From the NCBI GenBank assembly GCA_021292105.1, contig CM037870.1, positions 16,029,234 to 16,093,233 on the forward strand: a stretch of DNA of 64,000 nucleotides, in the 5' to 3' direction. The stretch comes from Anadara kagoshimensis. Taxonomy: Eukaryota; Mollusca; Bivalvia; Arcoida; Arcidae. The notes under the pieces are model-generated. The model ran no database searches, was not told the origin of the DNA, and worked only from the letters and a program-made list of their open reading frames with translations. A program made the position numbers and the translations under genes. Shown in pieces: positions 22,128 to 35,800 of this stretch (positions within the stretch are counted from its first letter, which is position 1; each line of letters opens with the position of its first letter).

Positions 22128-22965
22128 AAAAACAAACATACCAATCCATGTTTAAACCAAAAGACCAAATCAAAGTAAAAACTCTGAAGCTGGCATATCA
22201 AATTAAATGTGAACTTTTAACCAGGGAAGTAAGACCAGGTGCTCTGTACCTTCTGTTTAGCTGACTACACCCGTCATGTGTAATTAAAATTGGAAATGAA
22301 AGAAATGAAGATGTAACTGTATCCATAGAAATCCTGGACACAGAGACATCATACTTATCGACAATGTATGAGATTGGATAACTTTAGTGATAATATAAAT
22401 CAAAAACAAACATACTAATCCATGGCCAAATCACAATCCAGAAGCAAAGTAAACACTTTGGAACTGAAAAGTTAGGTTAGACACGTGAACTTCCACCAGG
22501 GACGTAAGGCCGGATGCTCCGTAATTCCAGAAGATCGTATTTGTAATTTTGTGATAATTACTGTACATTGTTAAAATAAAAATATACTCTTCTTAAGCAT
22601 ATTACATCTTTAATGAGCTATGGTATATATCGGAGCAAGCTGGTTACTAAAAAAAGTATTGATTGGTAATATCATAGGCCTCAGAATGTTATTGTTGCCA
22701 TCACAATGTTGATGACAAGCTTTATGTCTCTGTATCCAAATTGATCCTGGATATTTTTGACGTCCCATAGGTCCATGGCCCTTTTACAATTTTGTTTTGA
22801 AGGGTAAAGCTAGTGAGATAGGAAGTATCCAACCTTTCTGAGCACACAGACTCAGTTCTCTGGTGGAAGTTAATGTTGTTTTAATTTGCCAGTTTTCAAA
22901 GTTTTCACTTGGCTTTGGGATTATGATTTGAACACAGATCGGTATGCTTATGTTTGATGGTTACA
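22128..22965. repeat. Family 1 copies: reverse, reverse, forward
   Basis: Reverse at 22128-22345 and 22388-22525, forward at 22672-22965, with about 150 bp of AT-rich DNA between the opposed copies. Confidence 0.7.
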
Positions 22966-22992
22966 TACATATGTGACCTATACTTACAGGTA

Positions 22993-23230
22993 TAGGCAAA
23001 CAACATTGACCTGTCCGCTTGACCTTTGATTTAAATATTCATTATGGACGAATAAATTTAAGTAATACCGGTAGGGATAGTGCGTGTATATTAAGTTTAT
23101 ATGATGTGAACACTAATCATGGGCAATGTAAAATGTATTAACTGTGAACGCTACCTATTATTTGGGTGGACCCTCCTATATTAATATTCCTAATATAAGG
23201 TCAAACGGACAGGTCAGTGTTGTTAACCTA
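22993..23230. mobile_element. MITE-A, full copy
   Basis: Ends TAGGCAAACAACATTGACC and GACAGGTCAGTGTTGTTAAC-CTA, flanked by TA on both sides. Confidence 0.85.
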
Positions 23231-23234
23231 TATT

Positions 23235-25740
23235 GTTCATTTATTGCTTTGTGTAACCTTTAACATTTACATGCACAACTAGTTATAAAATCAGTTAACA
23301 GCACTATAACCACACTCCAATTCAAAGTTTGGGGGTTTATAATCCGTTGTTCGAATACGTTTTTACGTACTTTTTGATTGAGCTGTTCCAATACTGTCAT
23401 TTACATGTATTGTATCGTTCCTGGTTACCAAGCAAATGTTTTCAATAAAGGTTTTTCTGCTATTGGTGATAGCCAGGCTTCAGTTTCACTTATTTTGGCA
23501 ATCTTTTAGTATAGTAGAAGAACATAGCACTGTCGTGCTGTTGTACAGCGTACAGTAGTTGGGAAAATTGTGTTGTGGCAAGACAGAATATAACCGAAAA
23601 TTCGGGGGGGGGGGGGGGGTCGATCAATGCATAGTCCGACGGATGTTTTTTTTTTTTTTTTTTTTTTTGAAAAAGAAACAATGTACCAAACCATGTATTG
23701 CTTAATTAAATGGTAGAAAATAATAATTTCATAAATATATGAAAAAGACAATCGGTAATTAAAATTTAAAAAAGTTGTACCCGATCGTTTTGTCATTTCG
23801 GATAGAGAGAAAGAGTTTTGCAGATCCTACCGTCGCTATGAGGGGGTACATTCTATCGGTTGTATGTAACTGGATCATTTGCTGTTAATCTGGGTTTTAA
23901 TTAACTGCTGATTATCACTCACAATATTCCCGTTTCATGTTAATGGTGAAGTACAGTTGTTATACCAGTTCCGAATTTTTACTACCGAATAATCTAAAAT
24001 TTCAATCCCGTTCAATTAAAGGAATCGCAAAATAACTTTCTAAATTTGCTTCTACTTGAATGTATGGGCATTAATTGTTTAAATAATATTAAACTTCAAC
24101 CGCTTCCTAAAAGGTCGACAGATTGTTGGTGACCTAGTTTAACGATGTAAACAAATCGTGATCACGGAAATGCTTTTTTCAAGAAAACATACTACCACGT
24201 GTTTTTGAGGACAGGTGTCGATATTTTGGAATCAGTTAACATTTGTATTATTACACAACATAAATTTTATTTCCTCTGCTTGTGGACGACGTCTGCAGCA
24301 GCGCTTATATGAAACCCTGTTCGGAACTGGTAAAACGACTGTACACAACACTGTACGAATTATCTCCCTTTCACGAAGTAAAATCTAATCGATAAACATT
24401 TTAAAATATGACACAATTGCCTCAACATCAAAATACGTTATCATAACCTTCAAAATAAATTTAAATTTCCGTAGATTTCGCGAAGAATTAATTAAACAAC
24501 CTGCCGTTGCTGTTCATTTCATAAAAAGTTATGATTTTACATCGTAGGACGCAAACTTCTCGAACTACTTTTTATTGTAAACATGAGATCAGTTCGCCAA
24601 ATTGCAGAAATTATTAGGTGCATCCCGTCGCAATATTTTACTATATTCCGAAATGTATTCCGAAAATTTATTCCAAATGTGCATATGTAACCAAATGCAT
24701 TACCCGTCTCAGAATACATATCTCACGATAAAACAGATATACTTCTTTCACGCTCATTTACCAGGCGCACTATTTCCAGGTGTACTCATATTTTATAATT
24801 TCATAGCAAAGAAGCTCGATATCTTGGAAGAAAGTGACAACAATGTACGCGTTTTCACGCTGTACAACAATATTACAATTTATATGTTATAAACCTATGG
24901 TGATCTTTCAAATGACACACCAAATATTAATAAAAATTTTGTAATTTCAAACGCTCCTGATTTAAGGAATGATTCTGAAACTCGTACCTTATTCAATTGA
25001 CAAGTGAATTGCATGAATAACAAAATTCAATTCATGTATTATATTTATTTATTTTACATATGTTAAACATAATTTCCGTATAAAATAAATATAACAACAA
25101 GAGTACCCTTACCACATTCTAATAAACTTGGTCTCGTTAGAAAAGTGCCAAAAGTGTTACGGATAAGTTTTTAGATTAAAAAAAAAAGAAAAAATTATTT
25201 AGTTTTATTGTTATTATTCATTTATGTAGTTTTCGTAGTTTTGAAATTTTAAAAGTTAGGTAAATAACAATTATATCAATCATGTTCAAAGCAAAATAAA
25301 AAAAATCAAAGTACTGAAGCATCAGCTAAACTGAGGAATTTGATAAAAAAAATGTGCACTTGAAACTGAGATTTGTCTAATGAATCAGTAACAAATGAAA
25401 ATCATGCAAATAATAGATACTGTGATCGGGAAGCTACTAACAACAAGTCTGCTTTTTATGCAAGTTGTTAGGTTCTAACATATAAATATGTTACAATGGT
25501 CAAAATGGACATGCCACGCAATGTTTATCAATTGAGTAAACTAAGTAATTCGCATAAATATAAACTTTCAATTTTTCAAAAACCAAGAGAGGCTACTAAA
25601 GACCCGACCCCAAATCTGAGTGAAATATCTCAAGCGTAACGGAAAAAAGTCCAGAGAAACCATCATTTTGATAAAATTCACAAAGTGAAAGAGGCATAAC
25701 TCCACTAAAACGCAGTTGACTGGAAGAAAACCCAAACTGG
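23235..25740. other. Gene-free stretch
   Basis: Contains a 16-base G run (23604-23619), a T run (23647-23668) and an ATTATCTCCCTTTC motif at 24360. Overlapping ORFs near 24540-24890 on both strands have no recognisable features. Nothing else seen. Confidence 0.4.
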
Positions 25741-25741
25741 A

Positions 25742-26645
25742 TCTGTAATCACCACCATCATCATCATTATCACTCCTCATATCACATTTTGATCATCAAC
25801 ATGAAGATCATCATCATCATCATCATCTTCATCGTTGTCATTAGCAGCAGCTGTAGAACCCATGACAATCACCACAACCATTATATTAATCATTTTCAGA
25901 AATCCTTATGTTACATCATTAATATGGTCACATCATCATCATAGCTCTTCGTGTCACATAATCATCATCATTATCAGCAGCAGCAGTACTGAATGTCATC
26001 ATCATCATCATCATGTCACATCATCAGCATGAAGACATTGGCTTTGTCATCATCATCATCGTGAATTATTATCATCATCGACAGCAGCAGAACTGATTGT
26101 CATCATCACCACCATCATCATCATCATCACCACCATCTTCATCATCATCATCATCATCATACTATCGGCAGTGCTCAGCAGTACTGAATGTCATCATTGC
26201 CACCATCATCATCATCGGTAGCAACAGAACTCATGTCACCATCATAATCATCATCATAGTTCGTCAAGTCACATCGTCATCATCACCATCATCATTCATA
26301 GCAGCAGAGCTTATTTTCATCACCACCATCACTATCATCTTCTTCATCACGATAATCATTATCATCATCGGCATCAACAGAACTCATGTCTTCACCATCA
26401 TCAACATCATTATCATATCTCCTCGTGTCACATCATCATCATGGTGACATCATCATCATATCTCCTCATGTCACATCATCATCATTATATCTCCTCATGT
26501 CATATCATCATCATCATCATGGTGACATCTTCATTATCATCGGCAGCAGCAGAACTGAATGTCATCATCATCATTATTATTGTCATCATCTTCACCAGAT
26601 CATCATGCCACATCATCATCGACATAGTGTCATCATCACAAAAAA
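25742..26645 (+). repeat. CAT/ATC trinucleotide-rich block, about 900 bp
   Basis: Dense (CAT)n and (CAC)n with interspersed GTCACATCATCATC and AGCAGCAGAACTGAATGTC segments that recur, a higher-order microsatellite. His- and Ser-rich ORFs here are artefacts. Confidence 0.85.
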
Positions 26646-27055
26646 AACTTTCACCATGACCAGCTATTTCCCTCGACTTGCAATTGACAGATTAACCATT
26701 GTTGAAGTCATTAATTTTATTCATTGAATTCACAATTAATTTGAAAAAAAAAATTAAAATAAAAATGAAACCTTTGTTTTAGAAATAATTTAAATGTATT
26801 TAAAATTATTGTTAAATATACTAGTATATAAATTGTCCAAGTGAGCTTCAAAAGCCTGAAACCATCCTGACACAATAAGCTAATAATCTGTACCTCCCAA
26901 TTACAGAAGTTGTCCAGGCAACTGTCTCTTTCAAAAAAAGTTTGTTGACAAGAATTGTGTACAAAAGGGGGAAATATTTCTGAATACGATTAATTGAAAA
27001 TTAATTGATTATTATTTAGACAACTAAAATGTTACAATAAAATTACTTTGAATTT

Positions 27056-27465
27056 AAGAGAAACTGTAAGAGGAGTTGAGTTCACGAAGTAGGTACCCCC
27101 ATTCTAATACTTGCTAAAAAGTGACTAAGTTTCAAAGTCTGGAAAAATGAGGAAAAAAAATCTTGAAATATTTCCATAAAGTCAGGTGCACATCTTCAAT
27201 ATATATATATAAACATTCTGTGAAGTTTCAAGGCTTTTGGTTGAAACTGTAAGAGGAGTTGAGTTCACAAAGTAGGTACCCCCATTCAAATACTTGCTAA
27301 AAAGTGACTAAGTTTTAAAGTCTGGAAAAATGAGGAAAAAAAATCTTGAAATATTTCCATAAAGTCAGGTCACATCCTCAATATATATATTAACATTCTG
27401 TGAAGTTTCAAGGTTTTTGGTTGAAAACTGTAAGAAGAGTTGAGTTCACAAGATTGGTACCATAT
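27056..27465 (+). repeat. 183-bp direct repeat, two copies and a partial third
   Basis: AAACTGTAAGAGGAGTTGAG begins units at 27061, 27244 and (diverged) 27425; units end with ATTCTGTGAAGTTTCAAGG. Flanking 26650-27055 and 27470-28500 hold nothing recognised. Confidence 0.85.
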
Positions 27466-28521
27466 TTTCCCCGCCCTTAGTTTCTGTTCTACTTCATTAA
27501 CGGTGCTCTAGAAATCGGAAGAACTTAAGAAAGCACAATAACGTTTTCCTCCATGTCCAGTGGCCACATTTTATGTGAAATAAAGTAATATCCATGGCTT
27601 CATGAAAAGAAATTAAAGGTTGTAAAAACCATGGATTAAACTACTGACAACAGCTTTAATCGGATATCCACTGTAAAAACGATCTAATGACTTGTAACAA
27701 GGTAAATAAATTTTATCTGAAAATTTTAAAACATCGTTTTTTTTCAGTTTTGTTTAGATTTTGATTTCAAGTTGTTCTTTCTTGTGATTTATTTTGTTGA
27801 TTCAAAATAAACAACTGGAAAAGGTATTTAAATGAACATTGATGATGAAATTGTTTGTCTTCGGAGACATATGGTGAGAAGTGGAGTGTGTGCGGAAGAT
27901 CGGAAGTATGTAGCAGAGATTCGAGAATAAAGCATGTCGTTTTTATATTAAACTGATAACTGAAAAGGACAGGGTGTCATGGTCATTTTAAAAGGGGCAA
28001 GGGTGTACTGGACTAAAAAGGTCAGTCACTACGCTATGTGAATACATTTGAGCAGGGGCATCGGGTGTCAAAGGCCATGTCCCCAAACACATGGCTAATT
28101 TGCATACGAACTGATATCCTACACAACTTCACGAGTCACAAACGATTTATCAACATAGCCAATAACTTGTAAATTTTTATACACTTTTTTTCAGTTTCGT
28201 ATCACATTTTTGGAAATAATCTTTGATTTCTACTTTTTTGTTATGCATACTTTCGCTACCGGCAAACTGACAGGAATGAATTTTAATACCCAATGAAAGC
28301 GGGAAAATCCTCGTGACGTTATGATGAATATTAATGAACCAGGTCGGCATATCCCAAACACGAAATATTATTGACAATCAATTTTTAAAAAATACATATA
28401 ATTTATCATCAAATGTGAACCATGTTTAAAGTTATTTAACTTAAAAACTGTTTAATGAGCATACTTTGTGTTTATTTATCGATGTCACTTTGCGTTAATT
28501 AAAAAAATCCAATATGGCGGC

Positions 28522-29850
28522 GACTATAGAGAGGGTATAAAATGTGTAGGCGGGCTGGCAAAATCTTACATCCAATTTTCAATGATCTATATTTCAATAA
28601 ATGTCCATTGGATTCTTATAATATTTATACATAGTATCGGGCATGACCTCAAATTTTAAAATATATTTTTGATTTTAAAAAATATGTGATATTTTTGAAG
28701 TTATTACAAAAAACATGGGCTACACTTTTTTCAATCGGTAAAAATTCATCCGAGGCAGGATAACAAAATTTTACCACCCAATTTTCATTGATCTATATTT
28801 CAATAAATATCTATTGGATTTTATAATTATTTTACATAATATTGGGCATGACCTACATTTTTTAAATATATTTTTGATTTTAAAAAATATTTGATATTTT
28901 TAAAGTTATTAAAGAAAATACGGGCTACACTTTTTCCGATCGGTCAAAATTCTTGCGAGGTAGGACGAGTGAGCTTTGAACATTGATCGATATCTCTCCA
29001 CATAATTATGCTTGCCTATTAAAATTTTCAACAAATACGCGGTGGATATATATCTTTAATAGCAACAAATGGTATTTCCTATAATGGAATGGTTTTCTTT
29101 TTATAAACGATTGTTTGTGACAGTTTATTGTTCTTTAATTGCGATAAGTACGCCGCCATCTTTGATCAAGACACGACAGGTTCACCATTACACAGGAGGG
29201 ATTTACAGAAAAATAACTCATGGCGTCGTACTTATAGAACAATCAAATGTCACAAACAATCGGTTATAAAAAGAAAACCACTGCATTATAGGAACTACCC
29301 TTTTGTGGTATCAAAGATACATATCCACCGCGTATTTGTTGCAACTTTTAATAGGCAAGCATAATCATGTAAAGAGATATCGATCAATGTTCAAAGCTTA
29401 CCCGTCCTGCCTCGGATGAATTTTGACCGATTGGAAAAAGTGTAGCCCGTATTTTCTTTAATTACTTCAAAAATACCAAATATTTTGTAAAATCAAAAAC
29501 ATATTTTAAAAATTTAGGTCATGCCGGATATTATTTCAAAATACTATATAAATCCAACACACGTTTATGGAAATATAGATAATTGAAAATTGGGTTGTAA
29601 AATTTTGTTATCCTGTCTCGGATGAATTTTGACCGATTGAAAAAAGTGTAGCCCATGTTTTTGTAATAACTTCAAAAATATCAAATATTTTTTGAAAATC
29701 GAAATAAATTTACAAAAATTGAGATTATGCCCAATATTGTTTGAAAATATTATAAAAATCCAATAGATTTTTATTGAAATATAGATCATTGAAAATTGGG
29801 TGTAAGATTTTGCCAGCCCGCCTACACATTTTATACCCCTTCGCGACTAT
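28522..29850. repeat. 1.3-kb composite foldback element
   Basis: Left arm 28522-29150, right arm about 29222-29850; outer ends GTATAAAATGTGTAGGCGGG and the inverse. Each arm contains two direct copies of a ~205-bp unit (CAATTTTCAATGATCTATAT ... CCGAGGCAGGA). The inner arm pairs ATAAACGATTGTTTGTGAC with its inverse around a ~70-bp spacer. No ORF of note. Confidence 0.8.
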
Positions 29851-30354
29851 AAAACAACCACATGTACAGCACTGTAGGTCAAAAAGAAGAACGTCGGCGC
29901 GAACTGACAAGATCGTCATTTTTGTTGGGTTTTCCGAGGGGCGTATACTTAATGGATTTTTATGGTTTTATCTTAAAATTATCATACAAAAGTGAAGAAT
30001 TAAAATATATATCAAGCAAAAACAATTACGGACTAATACGCGTATGAATACATTTCAGATCGGCCGCATGTGTACATGATGAAAACATTGCTTTCCGTAA
30101 CTTTCCGGGAGACCCAATCACTCAGATTAGAGTTTATACATACCTGGGATACCGTATATGGAAATTCCCGTAATTTCAGTCGAAACGAAGGATTTGATTG
30201 GCTGTCAAGGTGAAATGAGAGCGGCGCTAAATACGAAAAAATCCAACGATCGCTATAAAGCATTCGGCATGGCTGATGCTTTAAAAATAAAATTTTTTAA
30301 ATCTGTCAAATTTAGCTTACGCGGGAATTTTCAACAAGGAAGAGGGGCTGTGAG

Positions 30355-30610
30355 ATAAGGAAGGGTAAGCACTTCATGTTTAGCTAGCTACAACCGGCAA
30401 GTGTGAAGTCAAAACTGAGAGTGAAAGGAATATGGAATTATTGGACATCGATTATATCCAAAATAAGTTTGGATACAGCAACATCATACTTATCAACAAT
30501 ATTGTGATAACGGTCGAAAAACATTTTTAGGACAATCATAAGTTTATGAACAATTCATATGTGGTCTTGATATGCTACTTAATGAGAGCAGTTCAATGAT
30601 ATGTATTAGC
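30355..30610 (-). repeat. Family 1 reverse copy
   Basis: GGAAGGGTAAGCACTTCATG, TAGCTAGCTAC and CATACTTATCAACAATATTG; starts immediately at a sharp border after AGGGGCTGTGAGATAAGG. Confidence 0.7.
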
Positions 30611-30773
30611 GCAGAGACGATTCCCTAGCCTACACAAAAGAATACAGGGTCAGGAAAATCTTTCTTGTTTAATGCATTCAGTCATACACTGCCGTTTATA
30701 AATATCTATACAAATTTATGATTTATGTCTAACCTCGGCCATAGTATTGAAATATTGAAATTTTTTGCAGTAT

Positions 30774-31185
30774 TTGGAAGCGAAAACTTAACTTACTGAT
30801 CATTTAAATTTAATTTATATCATTTTCGTGGATTTTTTTTTAGTTTGGGTAAAAATATAAAAGTGTTCAAAATATTTATACTTTTTCGAGTTTTTGCATT
30901 AGTATTTCGGAGCGAAATCTTAAATTGATGATCTAAATATATGCAGACAATTTGTTATTTTTGAAAAAAAACGTTTTCGTGGAATTTTTGGAAAATTTTG
31001 ATAAAAAATATAAAAGTGTGCAAAAATATTTTTAATCAAGATAAAAGCGCTCTTAAGCATGAATTTTTCAAAAAATTAGTTTTCGTGGAATTTTTTAAAA
31101 ATTTTGGGTAAAACTATAAAAGTGTGCAAAAATATATTTTTTCAAGATAAAAAACTGCTTTAGCATGAATTTTTCTACTATATTT
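30774..31185 (+). repeat. Three degenerate ~110-130-bp tandem units
   Basis: Each contains TTTTCGTGGA-ATTTTT, GGGTAAAA-ATATAAAAGTGT and CAAAAATAT. The surrounding 30620-32065 is AT-rich with only a decayed SINE-1 (31723-31838). Confidence 0.6.
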
Positions 31186-31722
31186 TTCTGTGGAGATTTT
31201 CAATCTGTAATAATATGACTAGTTTTAAGCATGTATAAACATTAACAGATTATAGTGTATATGGCAATCCTATATCTTAGCACTCAATTGCTATAGACGT
31301 TGATAACAGAGATGAGAATATTACATAAATTATGATATTGCAATACAACGTTTAAAAATACAGTTTGCATTAATTCTGCAAAAATTATTTTTATCACCGG
31401 AATCATAAAAAAATCATAATAAAATGAAAAATGTAACATACTTGTAAATTAATATTAGATAACTATTAAAAACGAAAATTAAATATACATGCATATGCAA
31501 GAAGTAAAAACTATGTAAACAAATGAGATATTAACAATTATTACAATATCACAGAAAGGGTGAATATCTCGCTAGTATTTTCATGCTTATGGTTGCAACC
31601 TTCAGGCGAATATTATTCTAAAGAATACCATAATCATAAAAGTACTAGTTAAAGATATCCCGATTCTGCCATAATGTAATGATTATATATATATATAGTT
31701 CCATATTACTTTTCTTTAAAAT

Positions 31723-31838
31723 GTTACCACTGCGGTAGCTCTCGTTTGGTTTGTTTCACTTCACCTATAGCTGGTGTCGTCTCGATATAAGAAAAATCTT
31801 ATTGACTGGGGCATAAACCCATTCATTGTCGCGTCTTG
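31723..31838 (+). mobile_element. SINE-1, internally deleted
   Basis: Head CCACTGCGGTAGCTC joins directly to the tail AGCTGGTGTCGTCTCGATAT and TATTGACTGGGGCATAAAC. Confidence 0.6.
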
Positions 31839-32070
31839 TTACTAACTCGAAATCACACCAAAATCAATCGAACGGATAAAAGTCCTATTTACAGTAATAA
31901 CAATAATACTGATGACAGCTGATGGCAAAATTGTATGTGACCAGTATGTACTTAAGCTTGCGACGGAAATATTGCTGGCATGATTAACACATCATGTCTT
32001 TCTACACCAACATGTCCGGTCAGATTATATCTGACAAACGGCTAAAAATCGGCTTTGGTCTGTGGGAAAT

Positions 32071-32635
32071 GAATTCCTTATAATATCGAGAACATCAATG
32101 CAACTTTTAAAGGCATTAAATATTGATCTATTTTAACTAAAGCAGATCTTTAAAGCTTATTTGTTTTGATGCAGCACTACTTCACTTTACCTGAAAAAAA
32201 ACCTTACTGATTGCACTGCAACCTATTCCATAACTTCGCTAAATGTTTCGGAAGGATTTGATCTTCAAGGAGAGAATTCCTTATATCAAGATCATCAATG
32301 CATCATTGAATATTGATCTAATTTAATTAAAGCAGATCCATGAGATCCTTAAAGCTTATTTGTGTAGCGCCACTTCACTTTAGCTGTAAAAACCTTACTG
32401 ATTGCACTGCAACCTGTCCATAACTTCGCTAAATGTCAGAAGGATTTGATCTGTAAGGAGTGAATTCCTGATATCAAGACCATCAATGCGACTTTAAAAG
32501 GCACTATTGAAAATTGATCTAATTTAACTGAAACCAATCCTTATTTGCGATGATGCAGCACTACTTCACTAAACCTGGGAAAACCTAACTGGTTTTCCTA
32601 CAATCTGTTTTATTACTTCCCTAAATGTTTGAACT
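32071..32635 (+). repeat. Tandem repeat (three ~190-200-bp units) spanning gene C stop codon
   Basis: Units start at GAATTCCTTATATC-like sequence at 32071, 32274 and 32462 and end CTTCGCTAAATGTTTCGG. In the third unit the CTAAATGTTTG segment is the TAG stop and last codons of gene C read on the other strand, so the array was made from gene C 3' sequence. Confidence 0.8.
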
Positions 32636-32892
32636 ATTTTTACCACCAGACATAGTTAAAGCTTCTTCATATGAAGGAGGTGGCGCTATGGGCATACTGG
32701 CTGTCGGTGAGGTAATGGTTGTAGTTAGTTGTTCCCTATAATCTGGAGGTGCTGAAGCCATAACACCGGCATAGTTTGGTGGAGGATCACTGTAGTAAGT
32801 GTCTGTTCTATTTGTTCCATTAAGTGTTAAATCTGGACCTCGTACCGGGTCATGTCTTCGATAGGCTGGATTCCGTGGCGCCTCGTCATCAT
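32621..32892 (-). CDS. Gene C terminal exon, tail with three PPxY motifs
   Basis: Acceptor TTTACTTTAG; stop TAG at 32623-32621. Contains NPAYRRHDPV, DPPPNYAGVMASAPPDY and APPPSYEEAL. The last codons and stop lie inside the last unit of a tandem repeat that continues downstream (32067-32635). Confidence 0.85.
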
Positions 32893-35800
32893 CTAAAGTA
32901 AACAGATATCATGCTTATACATTTCAGTTACTAGTATATGCTTGCAAATAAATTGTTGACTCGGGGATAATGCAAGCCTAGGCTTATCAAGGCCCTCAAA
33001 AAGTTTTATGACCGTCATCACATAATTGTTGATAAGTTTGATGTCTCTGTGTCCAGGATTGTCCTGGATATATTTGACATCTCATAGTTCCATGTTTCTT
33101 TCACACAATTTTGATTACACACGTGGCGGGTGTAGCTAGCTAAACAGGAAATGCTTATCTTTCCCGTGCACCCGGCCTTACTTCCCTGGTGTTCACGTGT
33201 CTAACCCGACTTGTCAGTTCCAAAGTTTTTACTTTGCTTCTTGATTATGATTCGGACATGGATTAGTATGTTTGTTTTTTATTATTCCGGATAATTGCAT
33301 AAAATTTCCTGACAAACATGTTATGCAATTTAGCGGAAATTGACTGAACCATAATGATGTCACTTAAAGTTTGACATTCCAAAGTTTTATGTTCCTTTCA
33401 TTCTCAATTTCGATTTTACATACGGAGGTTGTAGCTAGCTAAACAAGAAGTGCGTACCCTTCCGGAACACCCGACCTCACTTCCCTGGTGGAAGTACACA
33501 TGTTTAACTTTGTTGCCCGTTTTAAGTTATTACTTTTGTTTTTGTGATTTGGACCAAAACCATAGTCACTTGACTTAGTGGAAAAGTCTCTAAAACTTAA
33601 AAGGAAAATCAAATTTTATTGTTCTTTGAGTTACGTATTTTAATAAAGCATATCTGATGTACATGTGTTATTTACTCATCTGTTTTATTTTTGCAGCACT
33701 AGACTACTGTTTCGGAATAAAATTCCTACTATGTAGTGCTAAGACCAAAATTGTTGAAATTCAATAAGTTTGATGTCTCAGGATTGCCCTGGATATATTT
33801 GACGTCTCATAGTTCTATGTTCCTTTCACACAATATTGATTACTCACGTGGCGAGTGTAGCTAGCTAAACAGGGGGTGCTTACCCTTCCGGAGCACCCGG
33901 CCTCACTTCCCTGGTGGAAGTGCACGTGTCTAACCTAACTTGTCAGTTCCAAATCTGGATTGTGATTCGGACATGGATTAGTATGTTTGTTTTTGATTAA
34001 GATGTTGAAATAAGAAAAAGGGGTCAAAATGTGTTTTATCAAATCCACCTAAAGATATACTTGAACAATTATGCATATCTAAATTTTTCTCAGGAATTTA
34101 ATTTTAAGAAGCAGACAAGTTTGATGGAAAACGTTAATCTATACAAACCGGCATCTCTGTAGGTTATATGTGAACGTTGGCTCATTCTACTTTCATAATT
34201 TGAATGGCGCCTATGCGATCTTATATATGAGGCTCCACAAATAAATGCAAAAATAAACACCAGTAAACCGATGATGGGGATGTAAATGGCGGAAGATGAA
34301 CTGTGTCTTCTTGAATTGTAATCCCCTCCCGAATCAAAACTGTGGTACTTACTGTAATAATAAAGAGTGTATTAATACAATTTTTGGATTTGACTACAAA
34401 AATGGTATCATAAGCCTTTTTGCTTTAAGTGCTCCGACCATGTCAGTTAACATTTTTCATTATGCAATTACAGTCAAACCTGTCCATAAAGCCACCCAAG
34501 GGAATCAGTAAAAGTGGCCTTTATAAACAGGTTCAAATAATATGAAAAAGAATGATTGGGATATATTTCTACTGGCCTTTATAAGCAGGTGGCTCTTATA
34601 TAGAGGTGGCCTTTTAGGCAGGTTGGACTGTAGTTCTAAAATTCTGACAGCGTAAAATTTAGGAAGAATTTTCAGACTATAATTCACATTGATTCTATTA
34701 AAATACTAGTAGCGAATTGCATCAGATAGACTGTTTAAGCATTGAAACAAACAAACGAAGCAAAAGCAACCACTTGTAATTTTGACGTTCTTATTTCTAT
34801 AGTTTCTTTCAATTTTCATCTCGTAATAAAACTTCTGAAGCTTGTAATTCTTTGAAGATATCAAAATAACACGTGTGAGCATAATATACTGCTAAATAAA
34901 GAAGCTAAAATTGAAGATTACATGCAGCGTGCATGTATTGGGAACTGCAAACAGGTGTAGCGGGTATTGAGTATAGATGGACAAGTTATACATGTCTACG
35001 GGGAAATGACGTATCGCTGACCACGCCCACAATGTTCCGACAAATGTCTGGCTTGCTTAAATTACATAAACTCGACCTGAATTGCGCCATTTAATGACGT
35101 CACTGACACTAGTACGTCATTTTTTGCCGTTTTTGGTACCGTGATGACGGCCTTTGTCGGAACATTGTGGGCGTGGCCGGCGATCCGTCAAATTTTCAAC
35201 TGGGACGGTTTAGACTTCTTATTCTAGGAGAAAAAAACAAGAGAGCCTTAGACGGTCATCTTCAAAAGGGAATAATAAACTAGATGTACCTGTAGTAGTA
35301 GTGGTGGTAGTTGTGGTAATTGGACATGAGAAGCTTCTATAGGCACTCTTTGTCTCGTTGCTGCTTAATGTTATTGTGTATTTGCTATAGCGTTGATATG
35401 ACGAAAAGTATATTTCAAGCCATTCTCCTGATTTTTTAATCCATGATTCTGGCAGACACCAGTATTTAGTAATGTGGTTACAGTCCAAAACCTACAACAA
35501 TTCCAATACTGTCATACTTCGTCGTCCATCCATATATATATATATATATATACAGTCTAACCTGTCTATAAGGGCCACTCGGGGGAAGTTGCAAAAGTGG
35601 CCCTTATGGACAGGTGGCCTCTATATAGAGGTTTGTAAATCCAATTGTGACATAAATATAAATATTAGTTGAAAAAATAGTGAGCAGTTCTAATTTATTT
35701 ATTTCATTTGTTAAAATCTCTGTTACAAAAAAGACATTAGCTAATTTTAATAGAATAATTTTTTTGAAAACAATTAAAGAAAAATCTTCTGACCACACTA

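Noticed and set aside
24537-24892. Overlapping ORFs on both strands
   Set aside because: No recognisable domain, weak composition and no paralogue; likely chance.
25835-26727. His- and Ser-rich ORFs
   Set aside because: They are frame readings of the CAT/ATC microsatellite; several frames are open at once. The same applies to 52310-52866.
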